DNA of 64,000 nt from Alkalibacterium iburiense. GTDB taxonomy: Bacteria; Bacillota; Bacilli; Lactobacillales; Carnobacteriaceae_A. The stretch lies in assembly GCF_039521845.1 (NCBI RefSeq), contig NZ_BAAACW010000020.1, positions 1 through 64,000 on the forward strand. Reading direction: 5' to 3'. The translations under genes were made by a program, and so were the position numbers. Under the pieces are notes generated by a model. It saw only the letters and a list, made by a program, of their open reading frames with translations, had not been told where the DNA came from and made no database searches. Shown here piece after piece: positions 27,261 to 36,307 of the stretch; position 1 is the stretch's first letter, and every line of letters begins with the position of its first letter.

Positions 27261-29183
27261 TTAGCCCCAAACTTTAATCCGATTTTTACCGGCTTTCAAG
27301 TTGGATAGAGGACCGAGAACCGTTTGTCCTTCTTTTTTATTGTTGAGCAAATCTGTATCCAGAACGACTGCGCTGCCATCCGGATTTTCAAATTCAACAT
27401 CCGTTAAGCGCACGCGTTCTAATGTGTGCGTAGAATGAACATCTCCAAGGAAGTCTTCGAAATTATCTGGGAGATTGATTTCGATATAAACTTCTTTACC
27501 TTCATCTACTAGTTTAAACTCAGGGTTATGGTCAGAGACTATATTGGTTTCTTCTCTATCAAAAGCCTGTGCACCGTTAAAGTAGGCATTCTGATTAATA
27601 TAAACAGGTTGTTCGACTTTATTAAAAGCCCCATGATCACTACCAGTTGTATCATGCACACTGTCAATATATTCTTCAAGGGAAGTGGTGTAGCCATTGT
27701 AGTGATCCGTCCCGACTTCTTCAATGCCTTCTTCTCCAATAAAGATATTGTTATACCAGCGATCGTCTCCACCATAAACAGGGGCGAAGCCTTTAATATC
27801 CGTGCTGTGCGGTTCATGGTAAGGAGTGGAACGATCCAGCATTTTTCGGTGTTCCATATGCCCGCGAACAATATTATTAACAAAAGCGCCACCTTGAGCG
27901 TGATTATCCAAGGCATAATCAGCCGTTAAGATATTATGATCTATAATAAATGGTCCACTGCTGACTTCAACGAATAAGTCGCGATTGTTATTGTAGAAAA
28001 TATTACGGCTTACACGTGTGCCTTGTAACTGCCAGTCTAACCAAATACCTAATGAACAATCATGAATACGGTTGTCATGGATTTGGGTATCAATGGCGGC
28101 ATGCAGTTTAATCCCAGCTATCTCATGTCCGTAAAACTGACGTTTAATTGCGATGTTATAAATATGGTTGTTGTATACTTCACTGAAGACACAGCCCAAG
28201 TGTCCAACTATCCCATTTTGACCACAATCAAAAATGGTGTTATTTCTAATGATATGAGAACCAACTGTTTCTCTGCTCCAGCCTTGTTTTTTTGCTTGGA
28301 AGACTGTTTCTATTTGATAATGGTAACCGGGCTTATCTTGACGTTTTGAATAATGGTTGTCTCCAGTTGAATAAGCTTTACCCATACTGATTCCACTACA
28401 TTTGGAGTCATGGACACTATTGTCTTCAATAATCCAACCCTTACTCCAGTGAGGACCAATTAAGCCCGGCTGATCAGCAGTAGGGGGAGTCCAAGGAGTT
28501 GCGGCTTGGGCCAATTCAAAGCCTTTAACAGTGATATAATCCATACCCGTCTGTTTTGGATAGAAAACAGATTTTCTGACGTTAATTTCTGTTAGTTCTT
28601 CATTCGGATTGTATTCATGGAAATTAGCGTAGATAGTAGTGTTTTCTTCATCGACTTCGGTATACCACACATATTTAGTTTGCTTTGGATCATGAGAAGG
28701 GATCTGTTTACCTGTCCAGTGATCCACCATTTCAGACACTTCTTCACCTTTGTGGACTTCTTCAAGTGTTTCCACTTCATAAAATGATTTTCCATTTAAA
28801 TAAACTTCACCTAGATGACGACCCGGGTTATAGACGACCCAATCTCCATAGATTTTTTCTTTATACGGGTTGTAATCTCCGAAAAATTCATTCGGAATAA
28901 CCACTTTCCATACAGATTTATCCAGTTTTTCCCACGTATCAATCTGCTCGGATCCTTTGATGACCACTTTTTCTCCATCAGCTGCTTTATACGTAATGCG
29001 TCTCCATTCGCTTAATCCGGGATGCTTAGGGTTAACCCATTCACGGTAAACTCCTTCATGAACAATGACTGTATCACCAGCAGTTGCCACAGAAGCTGCT
29101 TTATTTATTGTTAAAAATGGATTCTCTTTCGTTCCATCAGAACTATCTAATCCTTTTTTTGAAACATGATAGACACGTACCAA
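27261..29183 (-). CDS. Right-handed parallel beta-helix protein, probable carbohydrate-active enzyme
   Basis: A 640-residue protein starting VRVYHVSKKGLDSSDGTKENPFLTINKAASVATAGDTVIVHEGVYRE, the DUF1565-like cap of parallel beta-helix enzymes. Repeated coils follow (IIRNNTIFDCGQNGIVGHLG, EVYNNHIYNIAIKR, IHDNRIHDCSLGIWLDWQ). Such folds occur in polysaccharide lyases and glycosidases such as GH141. I set the start at TTG 29181-29183, 7 bases after GGAGGA; the longer frame to 29300 runs through the ribosome binding site and upstream terminator and is unlikely. No signal peptide is seen, so it may act on imported oligosaccharides with the sulfatase. The exact reaction is unknown. Confidence 0.75.
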   Translation of the reverse strand: MVRVYHVSKKGLDSSDGTKENPFLTINKAASVATAGDTVIVHEGVYREWVNPKHPGLSEWRRITYKAADGEKVVIKGSEQIDTWEKLDKSVWKVVIPNEFFGDYNPYKEKIYGDWVVYNPGRHLGEVYLNGKSFYEVETLEEVHKGEEVSEMVDHWTGKQIPSHDPKQTKYVWYTEVDEENTTIYANFHEYNPNEELTEINVRKSVFYPKQTGMDYITVKGFELAQAATPWTPPTADQPGLIGPHWSKGWIIEDNSVHDSKCSGISMGKAYSTGDNHYSKRQDKPGYHYQIETVFQAKKQGWSRETVGSHIIRNNTIFDCGQNGIVGHLGCVFSEVYNNHIYNIAIKRQFYGHEIAGIKLHAAIDTQIHDNRIHDCSLGIWLDWQLQGTRVSRNIFYNNNRDLFVEVSSGPFIIDHNILTADYALDNHAQGGAFVNNIVRGHMEHRKMLDRSTPYHEPHSTDIKGFAPVYGGDDRWYNNIFIGEEGIEEVGTDHYNGYTTSLEEYIDSVHDTTGSDHGAFNKVEQPVYINQNAYFNGAQAFDREETNIVSDHNPEFKLVDEGKEVYIEINLPDNFEDFLGDVHSTHTLERVRLTDVEFENPDGSAVVLDTDLLNNKKEGQTVLGPLSNLKAGKNRIKVWG

Positions 29184-29291
29184 TTGACATTCCTCCTCTA
29201 TAGTATTAATTAAATTATAGAACAGATGAGAGCGGATGCATAGGCAATGTCTTGTCATTCGTTGGACATTATTTGTTATTTTAGAATAAAA

Positions 29292-29328
29292 AAACCTCAC
29301 TATTCCTATTAAGAAATAGCGAGGTATT
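29292..29328 (-). terminator. Terminator downstream of two small minus-strand ORFs
   Basis: The stem ACCTCgCTATT / AATAGtGAGGT (minus strand) is followed by TTTTTTT. It sits just after the stop at 29331 and before the beta-helix gene, which supports real minus-strand transcription of the small ORFs upstream. Confidence 0.7.
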
Positions 29329-29330
29329 TA

Positions 29331-29453
29331 CTAAGTAGTTTTTTGAGTCAAACTTTCTAGTATTTCTCTGACTTCTTCATAAATCTCTTGGAGAATTATT
29401 TTTTCATCTTCTGTAAGTGCCTTAACATTTTTTGGTAAAATCCATTTTGTCAT
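29331..29453 (-). CDS. Small hypothetical protein, 40 residues
   Basis: ATG 29451-29453 to TAG 29331-29333 encodes MTKWILPKNVKALTEDEKIILQ then EIYEEVREILESLTQKTT, a mostly helical, charged peptide. It overlaps the previous small ORF by 32 bases in another frame and is followed by a good terminator. Together the two could be one ~85-residue protein broken by a frameshift, or two overlapping genes. I do not recognise a family. Confidence 0.4.
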   Translation of the reverse strand: MTKWILPKNVKALTEDEKIILQEIYEEVREILESLTQKTT

Positions 29454-29577
29454 CGTTACTGATGAGAGCTATCTGCTCAAGTAAATCTGAAATAATCATT
29501 TGTTTTCGCTCAATAGGCATGCGAGATTTAGAAACAGCAAGCACATTTTCGCGATAGTTCTTAGCCGTAGCTAACAT
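29422..29577 (-). CDS. Small hypothetical protein, 51 residues
   Basis: ATG 29575-29577 to TAA 29422-29424 encodes MLATAKNYRENVLAVSKSR then MPIERKQMIISDLLEQIALI and a short tail. An in-frame GTG 12 bases upstream has AGAAGG before it and may be the true start. The tail after position ~42 (NDDKMDFTKKC) lies in the overlap with the next ORF and looks less protein-like, consistent with a frame slip near 29453. Unknown function. Confidence 0.4.
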   Translation of the reverse strand: MLATAKNYRENVLAVSKSRMPIERKQMIISDLLEQIALISNDDKMDFTKKC

Positions 29578-29990
29578 ATAGGCTTTCACAATCCTTCTGC
29601 TTTTTTAGCACTTTTGTATTCTACTATATTACCTTATTTTCAGTAAGTAATCACATTTTGTTAATATAAGACCAGAAAAAATCTAAGTTAAAGACACACT
29701 TCCGTCACAAAAGATAGATAAAACCTTGCAATCACAGGCTTTCATGTTTTAGTTGACGAAAGAAAAATATAATAGTTATTGTTTTCACAATCATTTTTTT
29801 ATCATTAATTAAATGCTAGTCAGTATTTTTAATTACATCCATAATTTGAGAGTCTTTTAAAAAAACATTTTATAACTAGTGAATATAAACTATTTCCGTT
29901 TCGATACGGAAATTATACATGTGGTTATGAAACCGTTGTTACAGTAGTATAAGACTTGTCAAAACAAACTATCAAAAAGGAGAATGTATA
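29578..29990 (+). promoter_or_regulatory. Regulatory region of the cellobiose-type PTS operon
   Basis: This 413-base gap holds no gene that I can support. A perfect inverted repeat, ATTTCCGT-TTCGAT-ACGGAAAT (29892-29913), is a good operator candidate, probably for the LicR-type regulator encoded at 33477. A candidate -10 TATAAG lies near 29949-29954 with TTATGA 17 bases upstream. Between them TGAAACCGTTGTTACA resembles a CcpA cre site with one mismatch in the core. The ribosome binding site is AAAAGGAG before 29991. Confidence 0.55.
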
Positions 29991-30305
29991 ATGGTAAATA
30001 TTTTACTGGCCTGTTCATCAGGTATGTCAACTAGTTTACTCGTTTCAAAAATGGAAGCGGCAGCAAAAGAGAAAGGGATCGAAGCAACTATCTGGGCAGT
30101 TGCTCAAGATAAAGCTGAGACAGATTTGAAGAAAGCAGATGTGCTTTTAATCGGTCCTCAAATGCGTTTCATGAAGAAAAAATTAGAAAAATTTGGCAAT
30201 GAGCAAGGTGTGCCAGTGGATGTCATTAATCCGGTTGATTACGGAAGAGTAAATGGAGCGGCTGTTTTAGAGACCGCTTTAGAATTAATAGAAAAAAATA
30301 GTTAA
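29991..30305 (+). CDS. PTS lactose/cellobiose-family EIIB component
   Basis: A 104-residue EIIB protein. The phosphorylated Cys is in ILLACSSGMSTSLLVSKME at the N terminus, followed by VLLIGPQMRFMKKKLE. It receives the phosphoryl group from EIIA and passes it to the sugar entering through EIIC. First gene of an operon with EIIC, EIIA and a 6-phospho-beta-glucosidase, so the substrate is probably cellobiose or another beta-glucoside. Confidence 0.92.
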   Translation: MVNILLACSSGMSTSLLVSKMEAAAKEKGIEATIWAVAQDKAETDLKKADVLLIGPQMRFMKKKLEKFGNEQGVPVDVINPVDYGRVNGAAVLETALELIEKNS

Positions 30306-30329
30306 AAGCGGACTTTAGGAGGAAACACA

Positions 30330-31607
30330 GTGAATCGTTTTATGGAGATTTTAGAAGATGTTTTAATGCCGATTGCGGATAAATTAAACAATAATCGGTA
30401 TTTAACAGCTTTAAGAAATGGATTTATGGTAGCCTTACCACTCATTATATTTGGATCCATTTTCGTGGTTATTGCAAACTTGCCATTTTTAGATAGAATT
30501 TTAAGTGAAGAAGCTTATACTGCTTATCAAAATGCTTTAGGACCTGCTTCAGCAGCTACATTAAGTATTATGGGATTATTTGTTATTATCGGTATTGGTT
30601 ATAAGATGGTTGAACAAAGAGGCGGCGAAGCTATTTACGGTGGAGTTGTGGCTTTAGGCTCTTTCCTTATTTTAACACCTCAAGTCGTTGAAGGCGTTGC
30701 TGGAGTTATTCCAACTGCAGCTTTAGGTGCTGAAGGGATGTTCGTAGGGATTATTACAGCTTTTATTGCAGCTGAATTATATCAATGGTTTGTAAGAAAA
30801 GACTTTACAATTAAAATGCCTGAAGGAGTACCCAGTGCGGTTTCACGATCATTCAGTTCATTGATTCCAGTATCTTTTACTTTAACAGCCTTTTTAGTCC
30901 TGCGTGTTCTATTCAGTTTCACAGGTTTTGAAACGGTTCAAAACTTTGTTTACACTATTATTCAACAACCATTAACAGCTTTAGGTAGCGGTCTACCGGC
31001 TACATTAATTGCGGTATTACTGATCCAAGTGTTCTGGTTCTTCGGTTTACATGGACAGATTATTGTTAACTCTATTTTTGACCCTATCTGGTATGCTTTA
31101 AACGATCAAAACTTTTCAGCTTTTCAAGCGGGAGAAGAGTTACCAAACATCGTCACAAAACAATTCATCGATACGTTCTTAGTCGGTATGGGTGGAACAG
31201 GTATGACATTGATGGTCTTAATTATGATTTTCTTTGTCGCAAAAAGCCGTCAAATGCGTGAGTTAGCTAAGTTAGGTGGACCATCTGGAATATTTAACGT
31301 TAATGAACCAGTCATTTTCGGTCTACCGATTGTTATGAATCCATTAGTGCTTATTCCATGGATACTTGCACCAGTTATCGTTGCCGCGGTTACTTACTTT
31401 GCGATGTCCGTTGGCTTTGCTCCAAGACCTGCAGGCGTAATTGTTCCTTGGACAACACCTGTTTTACTAAGTGGTTACTTGGCAACAGGTAACAACATTA
31501 TGGGTGCCGTTATGCAATTAATTAATATGGGGATAGTAGGACTTGTTTGGTTCCCGTTCATCAAATTACTAGACAGACAATATTACGGAGAAGAACAAAC
31601 TATTTAA
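30330..31607 (+). CDS. PTS lactose/cellobiose-family EIIC permease
   Basis: A 425-residue membrane protein with about ten hydrophobic helices. It starts MNRFMEILEDVLMPIADKLN and carries NEPVIFGLPIVMNP near residue 330, the conserved sugar-binding and phosphorylation region of this EIIC family. Start is GTG with AGGAGGAAA 6 bases before it. It transports the beta-glucoside while it is phosphorylated by EIIB. Confidence 0.92.
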   Translation: MNRFMEILEDVLMPIADKLNNNRYLTALRNGFMVALPLIIFGSIFVVIANLPFLDRILSEEAYTAYQNALGPASAATLSIMGLFVIIGIGYKMVEQRGGEAIYGGVVALGSFLILTPQVVEGVAGVIPTAALGAEGMFVGIITAFIAAELYQWFVRKDFTIKMPEGVPSAVSRSFSSLIPVSFTLTAFLVLRVLFSFTGFETVQNFVYTIIQQPLTALGSGLPATLIAVLLIQVFWFFGLHGQIIVNSIFDPIWYALNDQNFSAFQAGEELPNIVTKQFIDTFLVGMGGTGMTLMVLIMIFFVAKSRQMRELAKLGGPSGIFNVNEPVIFGLPIVMNPLVLIPWILAPVIVAAVTYFAMSVGFAPRPAGVIVPWTTPVLLSGYLATGNNIMGAVMQLINMGIVGLVWFPFIKLLDRQYYGEEQTI

Positions 31608-31618
31608 AAAATGATGAT

Positions 31619-31660
31619 AAAGTTGGATGTCCATCTATCAGGTGGTGTTCAACTTTTTAT
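31619..31660 (+). terminator. Intra-operon hairpin between EIIC and EIIA genes
   Basis: The outer arms AAAGTTG / CAACTTT (31619-31625 and 31650-31656) enclose a G-U-rich stem and are followed by TTTTTAT. It looks like a partial terminator or mRNA-end stabiliser that would lower expression of EIIA and the glucosidase relative to EIIB and EIIC. Confidence 0.6.
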
Positions 31661-31683
31661 CAGTCATAGATTAGGAGATTATT

Positions 31684-31995
31684 ATGGACGATAAAATAAA
31701 CGAAATTGCTTTTCAAATTATCCTTTATGCTGGAAATGGGAAATCAAGTGCTATGGAAGCTATCCAGGAAGCAAAAGAGGGGAACTTTGAAGAAGCTGAG
31801 GCTAAAATTAAAGAGGCCGGAGAAGAATTAAGTAAAGCTCACGGCTTTCAAACGGAACTTCTTCATAAAGAAGCGCGTGGTGAAGGAGAAGCGATTAATA
31901 TCATTTTAATTCATGCTCAAGATCATTTAATGACATCTATGATGTTGAAAGATTTAGCAGCTGAATTTGTCGATTTATATAAATTACAACAGTAG
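31684..31995 (+). CDS. PTS lactose/cellobiose-family EIIA component
   Basis: A 103-residue all-helical EIIA. It has QIILYAGNGKSSAMEAIQEAK near the start and the phosphorylated His in LIHAQDHLMTSMMLKDLA near the end. It passes phosphate from HPr to the EIIB encoded at 29991. TTAGGAG lies before the ATG. Confidence 0.92.
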   Translation: MDDKINEIAFQIILYAGNGKSSAMEAIQEAKEGNFEEAEAKIKEAGEELSKAHGFQTELLHKEARGEGEAINIILIHAQDHLMTSMMLKDLAAEFVDLYKLQQ

Positions 31996-32007
31996 GAGGA
32001 AGCATTC

Positions 32008-33393
32008 ATGTCTTTACAGTATCAATTCCCGAGTGATTTTTGGTGGGGAAGTGCCGCATCTGCCGCTCAAACGGAAGGAAGCCACAATGGAACAACTGGA
32101 CGAACAATTTGGGACGAATGGTTTGAAAAAGAAGAGAATCGATTTTTTGAAGGTGTAGGTCCAAAAGAAACATCTGATTTTTACAATCGTTATAAAGAAG
32201 ATATTAAAAACATGAAAGAAATTGGACATAACACGTTTCGTATGTCTATTTCATGGGCCCGATTAATTCCTGGAGGAGAAGGAGAAGTTAACGAAGAAGC
32301 CGTTACTTTTTACAATGCTGTCATTGATGAACTGCTTGCTCAAGGAATTGAACCGTTTGTCAATCTTTTCCACTTTGATATGCCTATTGAAATGCAGGAA
32401 AAAGGCGGATGGGAAAACAGAGAAGTGATCGATGCTTACGTAACCTATGCTCAGAAAGCATTTGAATTGTTTGCAGATAGAGTATCCAAGTGGTTTACGT
32501 TTAACGAGCCTATCGTACCGGTCGAAGGCGGGTATCTCTATGATTTCCATTACCCAAATATCGTTGATGCTAAAAAGGCTTTTCAAGTGGCTTATCATAC
32601 TATTATTGCCCACGCTAAAGTCGTTGAGTTGTATCACCAAAACTACGACGGCAAGATCGGTATTATTTTAAACTTAACTCCGTCTTACCCGCGTAGCGAG
32701 AACCCTGCAGATTTAAAAGCCGCTCATATTTGTGACTTGTTCTTTAACAGAAGCTTCTTAGACCCTGTTGTTAAAGGGGAGTTTCCTGAAGACTTGATTG
32801 CTTTACTAAAAGAATACGATCACCTTCCTGAAACAGCGGAAGAAGATTCTGTATTGCTTAAAGAGAACACTGTTGATATACTAGGTGTTAACTATTACCA
32901 GCCAAGACGTGTAAAAGCAAAAGATCATGCCCCAAACACGGAAGGACCATTTATGCCTGACTGGTTCTTTGATAATTATGAAATGCCAGGAAGAAAAATG
33001 AATGTCTACCGCGGATGGGAGATATATGAAAAAGGAATTTACGATATCATGATTAATTTAAAAGATAATTATGGTAATATCGAATCCTTTATCTCAGAAA
33101 ATGGGATGGGTGTTCAAGATGAACAGCGCTTCATTAAAGAAGGTCGCATCGAAGATGACTACCGTATTGACTTCATCAAAGAGCACCTGAAATGGCTACA
33201 CCGTGCTATTGAAGAAGGGGCTAATGTCAAAGGGTATCACTTATGGACATTCATGGATAACTGGTCATGGATGAATGCTTATAAGAACCGTTATGGTTTC
33301 TTCTCAGTAAACCTAGATACACAAGAAAGAACAGCTAAAAAGAGTGCTTACTGGTTTGCCGACGTTTCTAAGCAAAACGGTTTTGATCATTAA
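32008..33393 (+). CDS. GH1 6-phospho-beta-glucosidase
   Basis: A 461-residue family-1 glycoside hydrolase. It begins FPSDFWWGSAASAAQTEGS, with acid/base Glu in WFTFNEP (about residue 168) and nucleophile Glu in FISENGMG (about residue 367). It splits imported phosphorylated beta-glucosides such as cellobiose-6-phosphate in the cytoplasm. It lies 12 bases after EIIA with AGGAGG upstream and closes the PTS operon. Confidence 0.92.
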   Translation: MSLQYQFPSDFWWGSAASAAQTEGSHNGTTGRTIWDEWFEKEENRFFEGVGPKETSDFYNRYKEDIKNMKEIGHNTFRMSISWARLIPGGEGEVNEEAVTFYNAVIDELLAQGIEPFVNLFHFDMPIEMQEKGGWENREVIDAYVTYAQKAFELFADRVSKWFTFNEPIVPVEGGYLYDFHYPNIVDAKKAFQVAYHTIIAHAKVVELYHQNYDGKIGIILNLTPSYPRSENPADLKAAHICDLFFNRSFLDPVVKGEFPEDLIALLKEYDHLPETAEEDSVLLKENTVDILGVNYYQPRRVKAKDHAPNTEGPFMPDWFFDNYEMPGRKMNVYRGWEIYEKGIYDIMINLKDNYGNIESFISENGMGVQDEQRFIKEGRIEDDYRIDFIKEHLKWLHRAIEEGANVKGYHLWTFMDNWSWMNAYKNRYGFFSVNLDTQERTAKKSAYWFADVSKQNGFDH

Positions 33394-33403
33394 TAGGAGT
33401 AAA

Positions 33404-33440
33404 AAAGCGCAGTGAAGTTGCTGCGCTTTATTTCTTTTTT
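33404..33440 (+). terminator. Terminator of the PTS-glucosidase operon
   Basis: The perfect stem AAAGCGCAG / CTGCGCTTT with an 8-base loop is followed by ATTTCTTTTTT. Confidence 0.88.
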
Positions 33441-33476
33441 GCTGTAAAACAGGCCAAAGAAAAGGAGGTTTTGTGT

Positions 33477-35405
33477 ATGGAAAGACGTCTTGAAATAATA
33501 TTGAAAGAATTTATGCGTTCGACTAGTTCAGTGACGAGTCAGTATTTAAGTCAAGTATTAGAAGTGTCTTCACGAACAATCCGAGACGATATAAAAGAAC
33601 TGAATCAGGCACTAAGTGACTACGGGACTCATATAAAGTCTACTCGAGGGATAGGCTATCATTTGGTCGTGGAAGATGATGAAGCCTTCAGACAATTCCT
33701 TAACAGTCAAAGCAAAAGCCAATTGCCTAATTCTTCAGACGAGCGGATTCAATACATCCTGAATACTCTTCTTTTGGCTGATGATTATATTAAATTAGAT
33801 GATTTAGCTGATGAGATTCATGTCAGTAAATCGACTCTCCAAATGGATTTAAAAGCCATTCGGGCTATTTTGAACAATTATTCTCTTACATTAAATAGTC
33901 TACCTAATTATGGGCTGAAAATTGAAGGCGAAGAATTGAACCGGCGTTTTGCTATATCCGAATATAGCTTTAATCGTTCAGATAAGGGACCGGACTTAGT
34001 ATGGCTGGATCAACTGGCTAAAATTGTCCATTCAGATAGAGAAACCCTTATGACTATCTGGCAGTTACTCATCCGTCAGTTAGGTGAAAACACGGTCACA
34101 CTCTCTGACATAGCCATGAACAATCTGTTTGTTCATATTGCTATAGCTTATAAACGTATTAATAAAGGGCATCATATTGATTTGATTCCACAGGATCTAA
34201 AAGAGATTGAAAGGCAGAGTGAATACACGGTCGCCTTATCTATTATTAAAGAAATTGAAAAAGCTTGGGATGTTCATTTTCCGGCTAATGAAATAGCTTA
34301 TATCACTATTCATTTAATGGGGACTAGAATGGTGAATAAAGCCAATCTTTCCGAAGATGATGTAGATGACATTATGGATAAACAAGTGCGAAAAATGGCA
34401 TTGAAAATGCTTGATTCCATTGATGAGGAACTGAACTTAGGTATAAAGGAAGATAAAGAGCTTCTAATAGGTCTGTGTCTCCATTTAAAACCCGCCATGA
34501 ATCGCTTTAAATATGGAATGAACATTAGAAACCCGATGCTGGAAGACATTAAAAGTAATTATCCTCTTGCTTTTGAGGCGGCTTTAATTGCTTCTCTTGT
34601 TTTAGATAGCGAATTAAATATCTCAATTGATGAAAACGAGGTGGCGTATCTCGCTCTGCATATTGGGGCAGCGATTGTTCGTAAAAAAGCCGACAATACC
34701 CCTAAACGGTGCTATATTGTCTGTGCCTCTGGAGTCGGGAGTGCTCAACTTATTCGTTACCGTATTGAGTCTGAGTTTCGCACTCAAATTCAGGTCGTTG
34801 GGATGAGTGAATACTATAAAATTCAATCCATTCCTTTCGACTCCATTGATTTTATAATAAGTTCTGTTCCGGTATCAGAAACTCTACCCGTACCTGTTAT
34901 TGAAGTAGGGGCTATTTTAGGAGACAGCGATCTAATGAAAATAGAAAAACATGTCCAGTCCTCTCAAAATAAAATTAGAGACTATATTCCTCAAGAGAAC
35001 ACTTATTTAAATCAAGCCTTTACGACTAAAGAAGAAGTCATTGAGTTTTTATCTGATCAGGCTCAGAAAAAAGATGACTTACCTGAAAATTATGTTGACT
35101 TGGTGTATGAAAGAGAGGCTATTGCTCCCACGTCATATGGGAATTTAGTGGCCATTCCTCACCCGATTAGACCTTTAGCCAGTCGCACGTATTTGACCAT
35201 ATGTACGTTGAAAAAACCAATAAACTGGGAAGACAGGAAAGTACAGTTTGTGTGCTTGTTGAATGTTGAGAAGAATAGCCAAGACAACCTGCAGGATATG
35301 TATGATATGCTAGGCCGTATCGTCAATGACCCTGACCTCATTCAACAGCTTATCCAGGCTCAGGATTATCAATCTTTTCTATCAACCATTTTAAAAAATA
35401 GTTAG
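33477..35405 (+). CDS. LicR/BglG-type PRD transcription regulator with EIIB and EIIA domains
   Basis: A 642-residue multidomain activator. Order: N-terminal HTH (SQYLSQVLEVSSRTIRDDIKEL), second HTH (LADEIHVSKSTLQMDLKAI), two PRD domains (about residues 180-390), an EIIB-like domain with Cys in YIVCASGVGSAQLIRYR, and an EIIA-like domain with His in NLVAIPHPIRP. PTS components phosphorylate these domains to switch it according to sugar supply. It should control the PTS operon directly upstream, perhaps through the inverted repeat at 29892-29913. Start ATG 33477 has AGGAGG 8 bases before it; an in-frame TTG at 33471 is less likely. Confidence 0.88.
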   Translation: MERRLEIILKEFMRSTSSVTSQYLSQVLEVSSRTIRDDIKELNQALSDYGTHIKSTRGIGYHLVVEDDEAFRQFLNSQSKSQLPNSSDERIQYILNTLLLADDYIKLDDLADEIHVSKSTLQMDLKAIRAILNNYSLTLNSLPNYGLKIEGEELNRRFAISEYSFNRSDKGPDLVWLDQLAKIVHSDRETLMTIWQLLIRQLGENTVTLSDIAMNNLFVHIAIAYKRINKGHHIDLIPQDLKEIERQSEYTVALSIIKEIEKAWDVHFPANEIAYITIHLMGTRMVNKANLSEDDVDDIMDKQVRKMALKMLDSIDEELNLGIKEDKELLIGLCLHLKPAMNRFKYGMNIRNPMLEDIKSNYPLAFEAALIASLVLDSELNISIDENEVAYLALHIGAAIVRKKADNTPKRCYIVCASGVGSAQLIRYRIESEFRTQIQVVGMSEYYKIQSIPFDSIDFIISSVPVSETLPVPVIEVGAILGDSDLMKIEKHVQSSQNKIRDYIPQENTYLNQAFTTKEEVIEFLSDQAQKKDDLPENYVDLVYEREAIAPTSYGNLVAIPHPIRPLASRTYLTICTLKKPINWEDRKVQFVCLLNVEKNSQDNLQDMYDMLGRIVNDPDLIQQLIQAQDYQSFLSTILKNS

Positions 35406-35415
35406 TCCGTATAAA

Positions 35416-35450
35416 GAAGCTATCTCAGATTTTAGAGATAGCTCTTTTTT
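35416..35450 (+). terminator. Terminator after the PRD regulator
   Basis: The perfect stem AGCTATCTC / GAGATAGCT with an 8-base loop is followed by CTTTTTT. Confidence 0.88.
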
Positions 35451-35557
35451 ATGTGTGCTTTCTTGAAATTGCTGGCTGCAGAGCTGATAGATTGTTTATT
35501 TTTACTGTGAAATCAAGTATACTTAGAAAGGTATAGTCTTTAAAGGAGGGAAGTTGA

Positions 35558-36262
35558 ATGACAAAGAAGATTATCAATCATATTGAGAAAGAATTCGGTG
35601 TGACATTTCGACATGTTGAAACGTTGACTGAAGCCTTTACTCATTCATCCTATGCGAATGATCATCGGGATAAAGCGATTAAGAATTTAGAGCGTTTAGA
35701 ATTTTTAGGAGACGCGGTTATTGAGTTAACTGTGTCAGAATACTTATACAAGAAATTTCCGAACCATCCTGAAGGCCAGCTGACTCGTATGCGTGCGTCT
35801 ATCGTAAGACAGGAGAGTCTGGCTTCCTTGGCAAAAGAGCACCGTCTACATGAATTTGTGCGCTTAGGCAAAGGGGAGGAGCAGATGAACGGGAGAAGCC
35901 GAACATCGCTTCTATGTGATTTGTTTGAAGCCTTCGTCGGTGCTGTCTTTGTAGACCAAGGAATGGACACGGTCGTAGACATTCTTCAAAAGGTATTGTT
36001 TCCTAAAATTGATTCTGGTGCTTTCTCGCATGGGATGGATTATAAGACCGCTTTACAAGAACTGCTTCAGAAAAATGGAGTTGTAACGATTCAGTATAAA
36101 ATCGTAGATAAACGAGGCCCTGACCACGAAAGAGAATTTGTAGTGGAAGTGTATGTTGAAGGGGATTCTTTTGGACGCGGAGTGGGTCGATCTAAAAAAA
36201 GAGCCGAACAAGCAGCCGCTAAGCAAGCACTAGATATGCTTGAAGAAGCGAATGAATCGTAG
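35558..36262 (+). CDS. rnc: Ribonuclease III
   Basis: A 234-residue RNase III. The catalytic domain shows NLERLEFLGDAVIELTVSEYLY (signature Glu/Asp) and LLCDLFEAFVGAVFVDQG; a double-stranded-RNA-binding domain follows (DYKTALQELLQKNG ... GRSKKRAEQAAAKQAL). It cuts double-stranded RNA in rRNA processing and also matures crRNA-tracrRNA duplexes of type II CRISPR systems, so it is a partner of the system at 9587-20873. AAAGGAGGG precedes the ATG. First gene of the smc/ftsY group. Confidence 0.96.
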   Translation: MTKKIINHIEKEFGVTFRHVETLTEAFTHSSYANDHRDKAIKNLERLEFLGDAVIELTVSEYLYKKFPNHPEGQLTRMRASIVRQESLASLAKEHRLHEFVRLGKGEEQMNGRSRTSLLCDLFEAFVGAVFVDQGMDTVVDILQKVLFPKIDSGAFSHGMDYKTALQELLQKNGVVTIQYKIVDKRGPDHEREFVVEVYVEGDSFGRGVGRSKKRAEQAAAKQALDMLEEANES

Positions 36263-36307
36263 TATTCATACAAATGGGAAGGATACTATGAAGGAGAGAA
36301 CAATAGA

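Noticed and set aside
27261..29300. 679-residue version of the beta-helix protein starting near 29300
   Set aside because: The extra N terminus runs through the ribosome binding site and the terminator of the preceding small ORFs; TTG 29183 has ideal spacing to GGAGGA.
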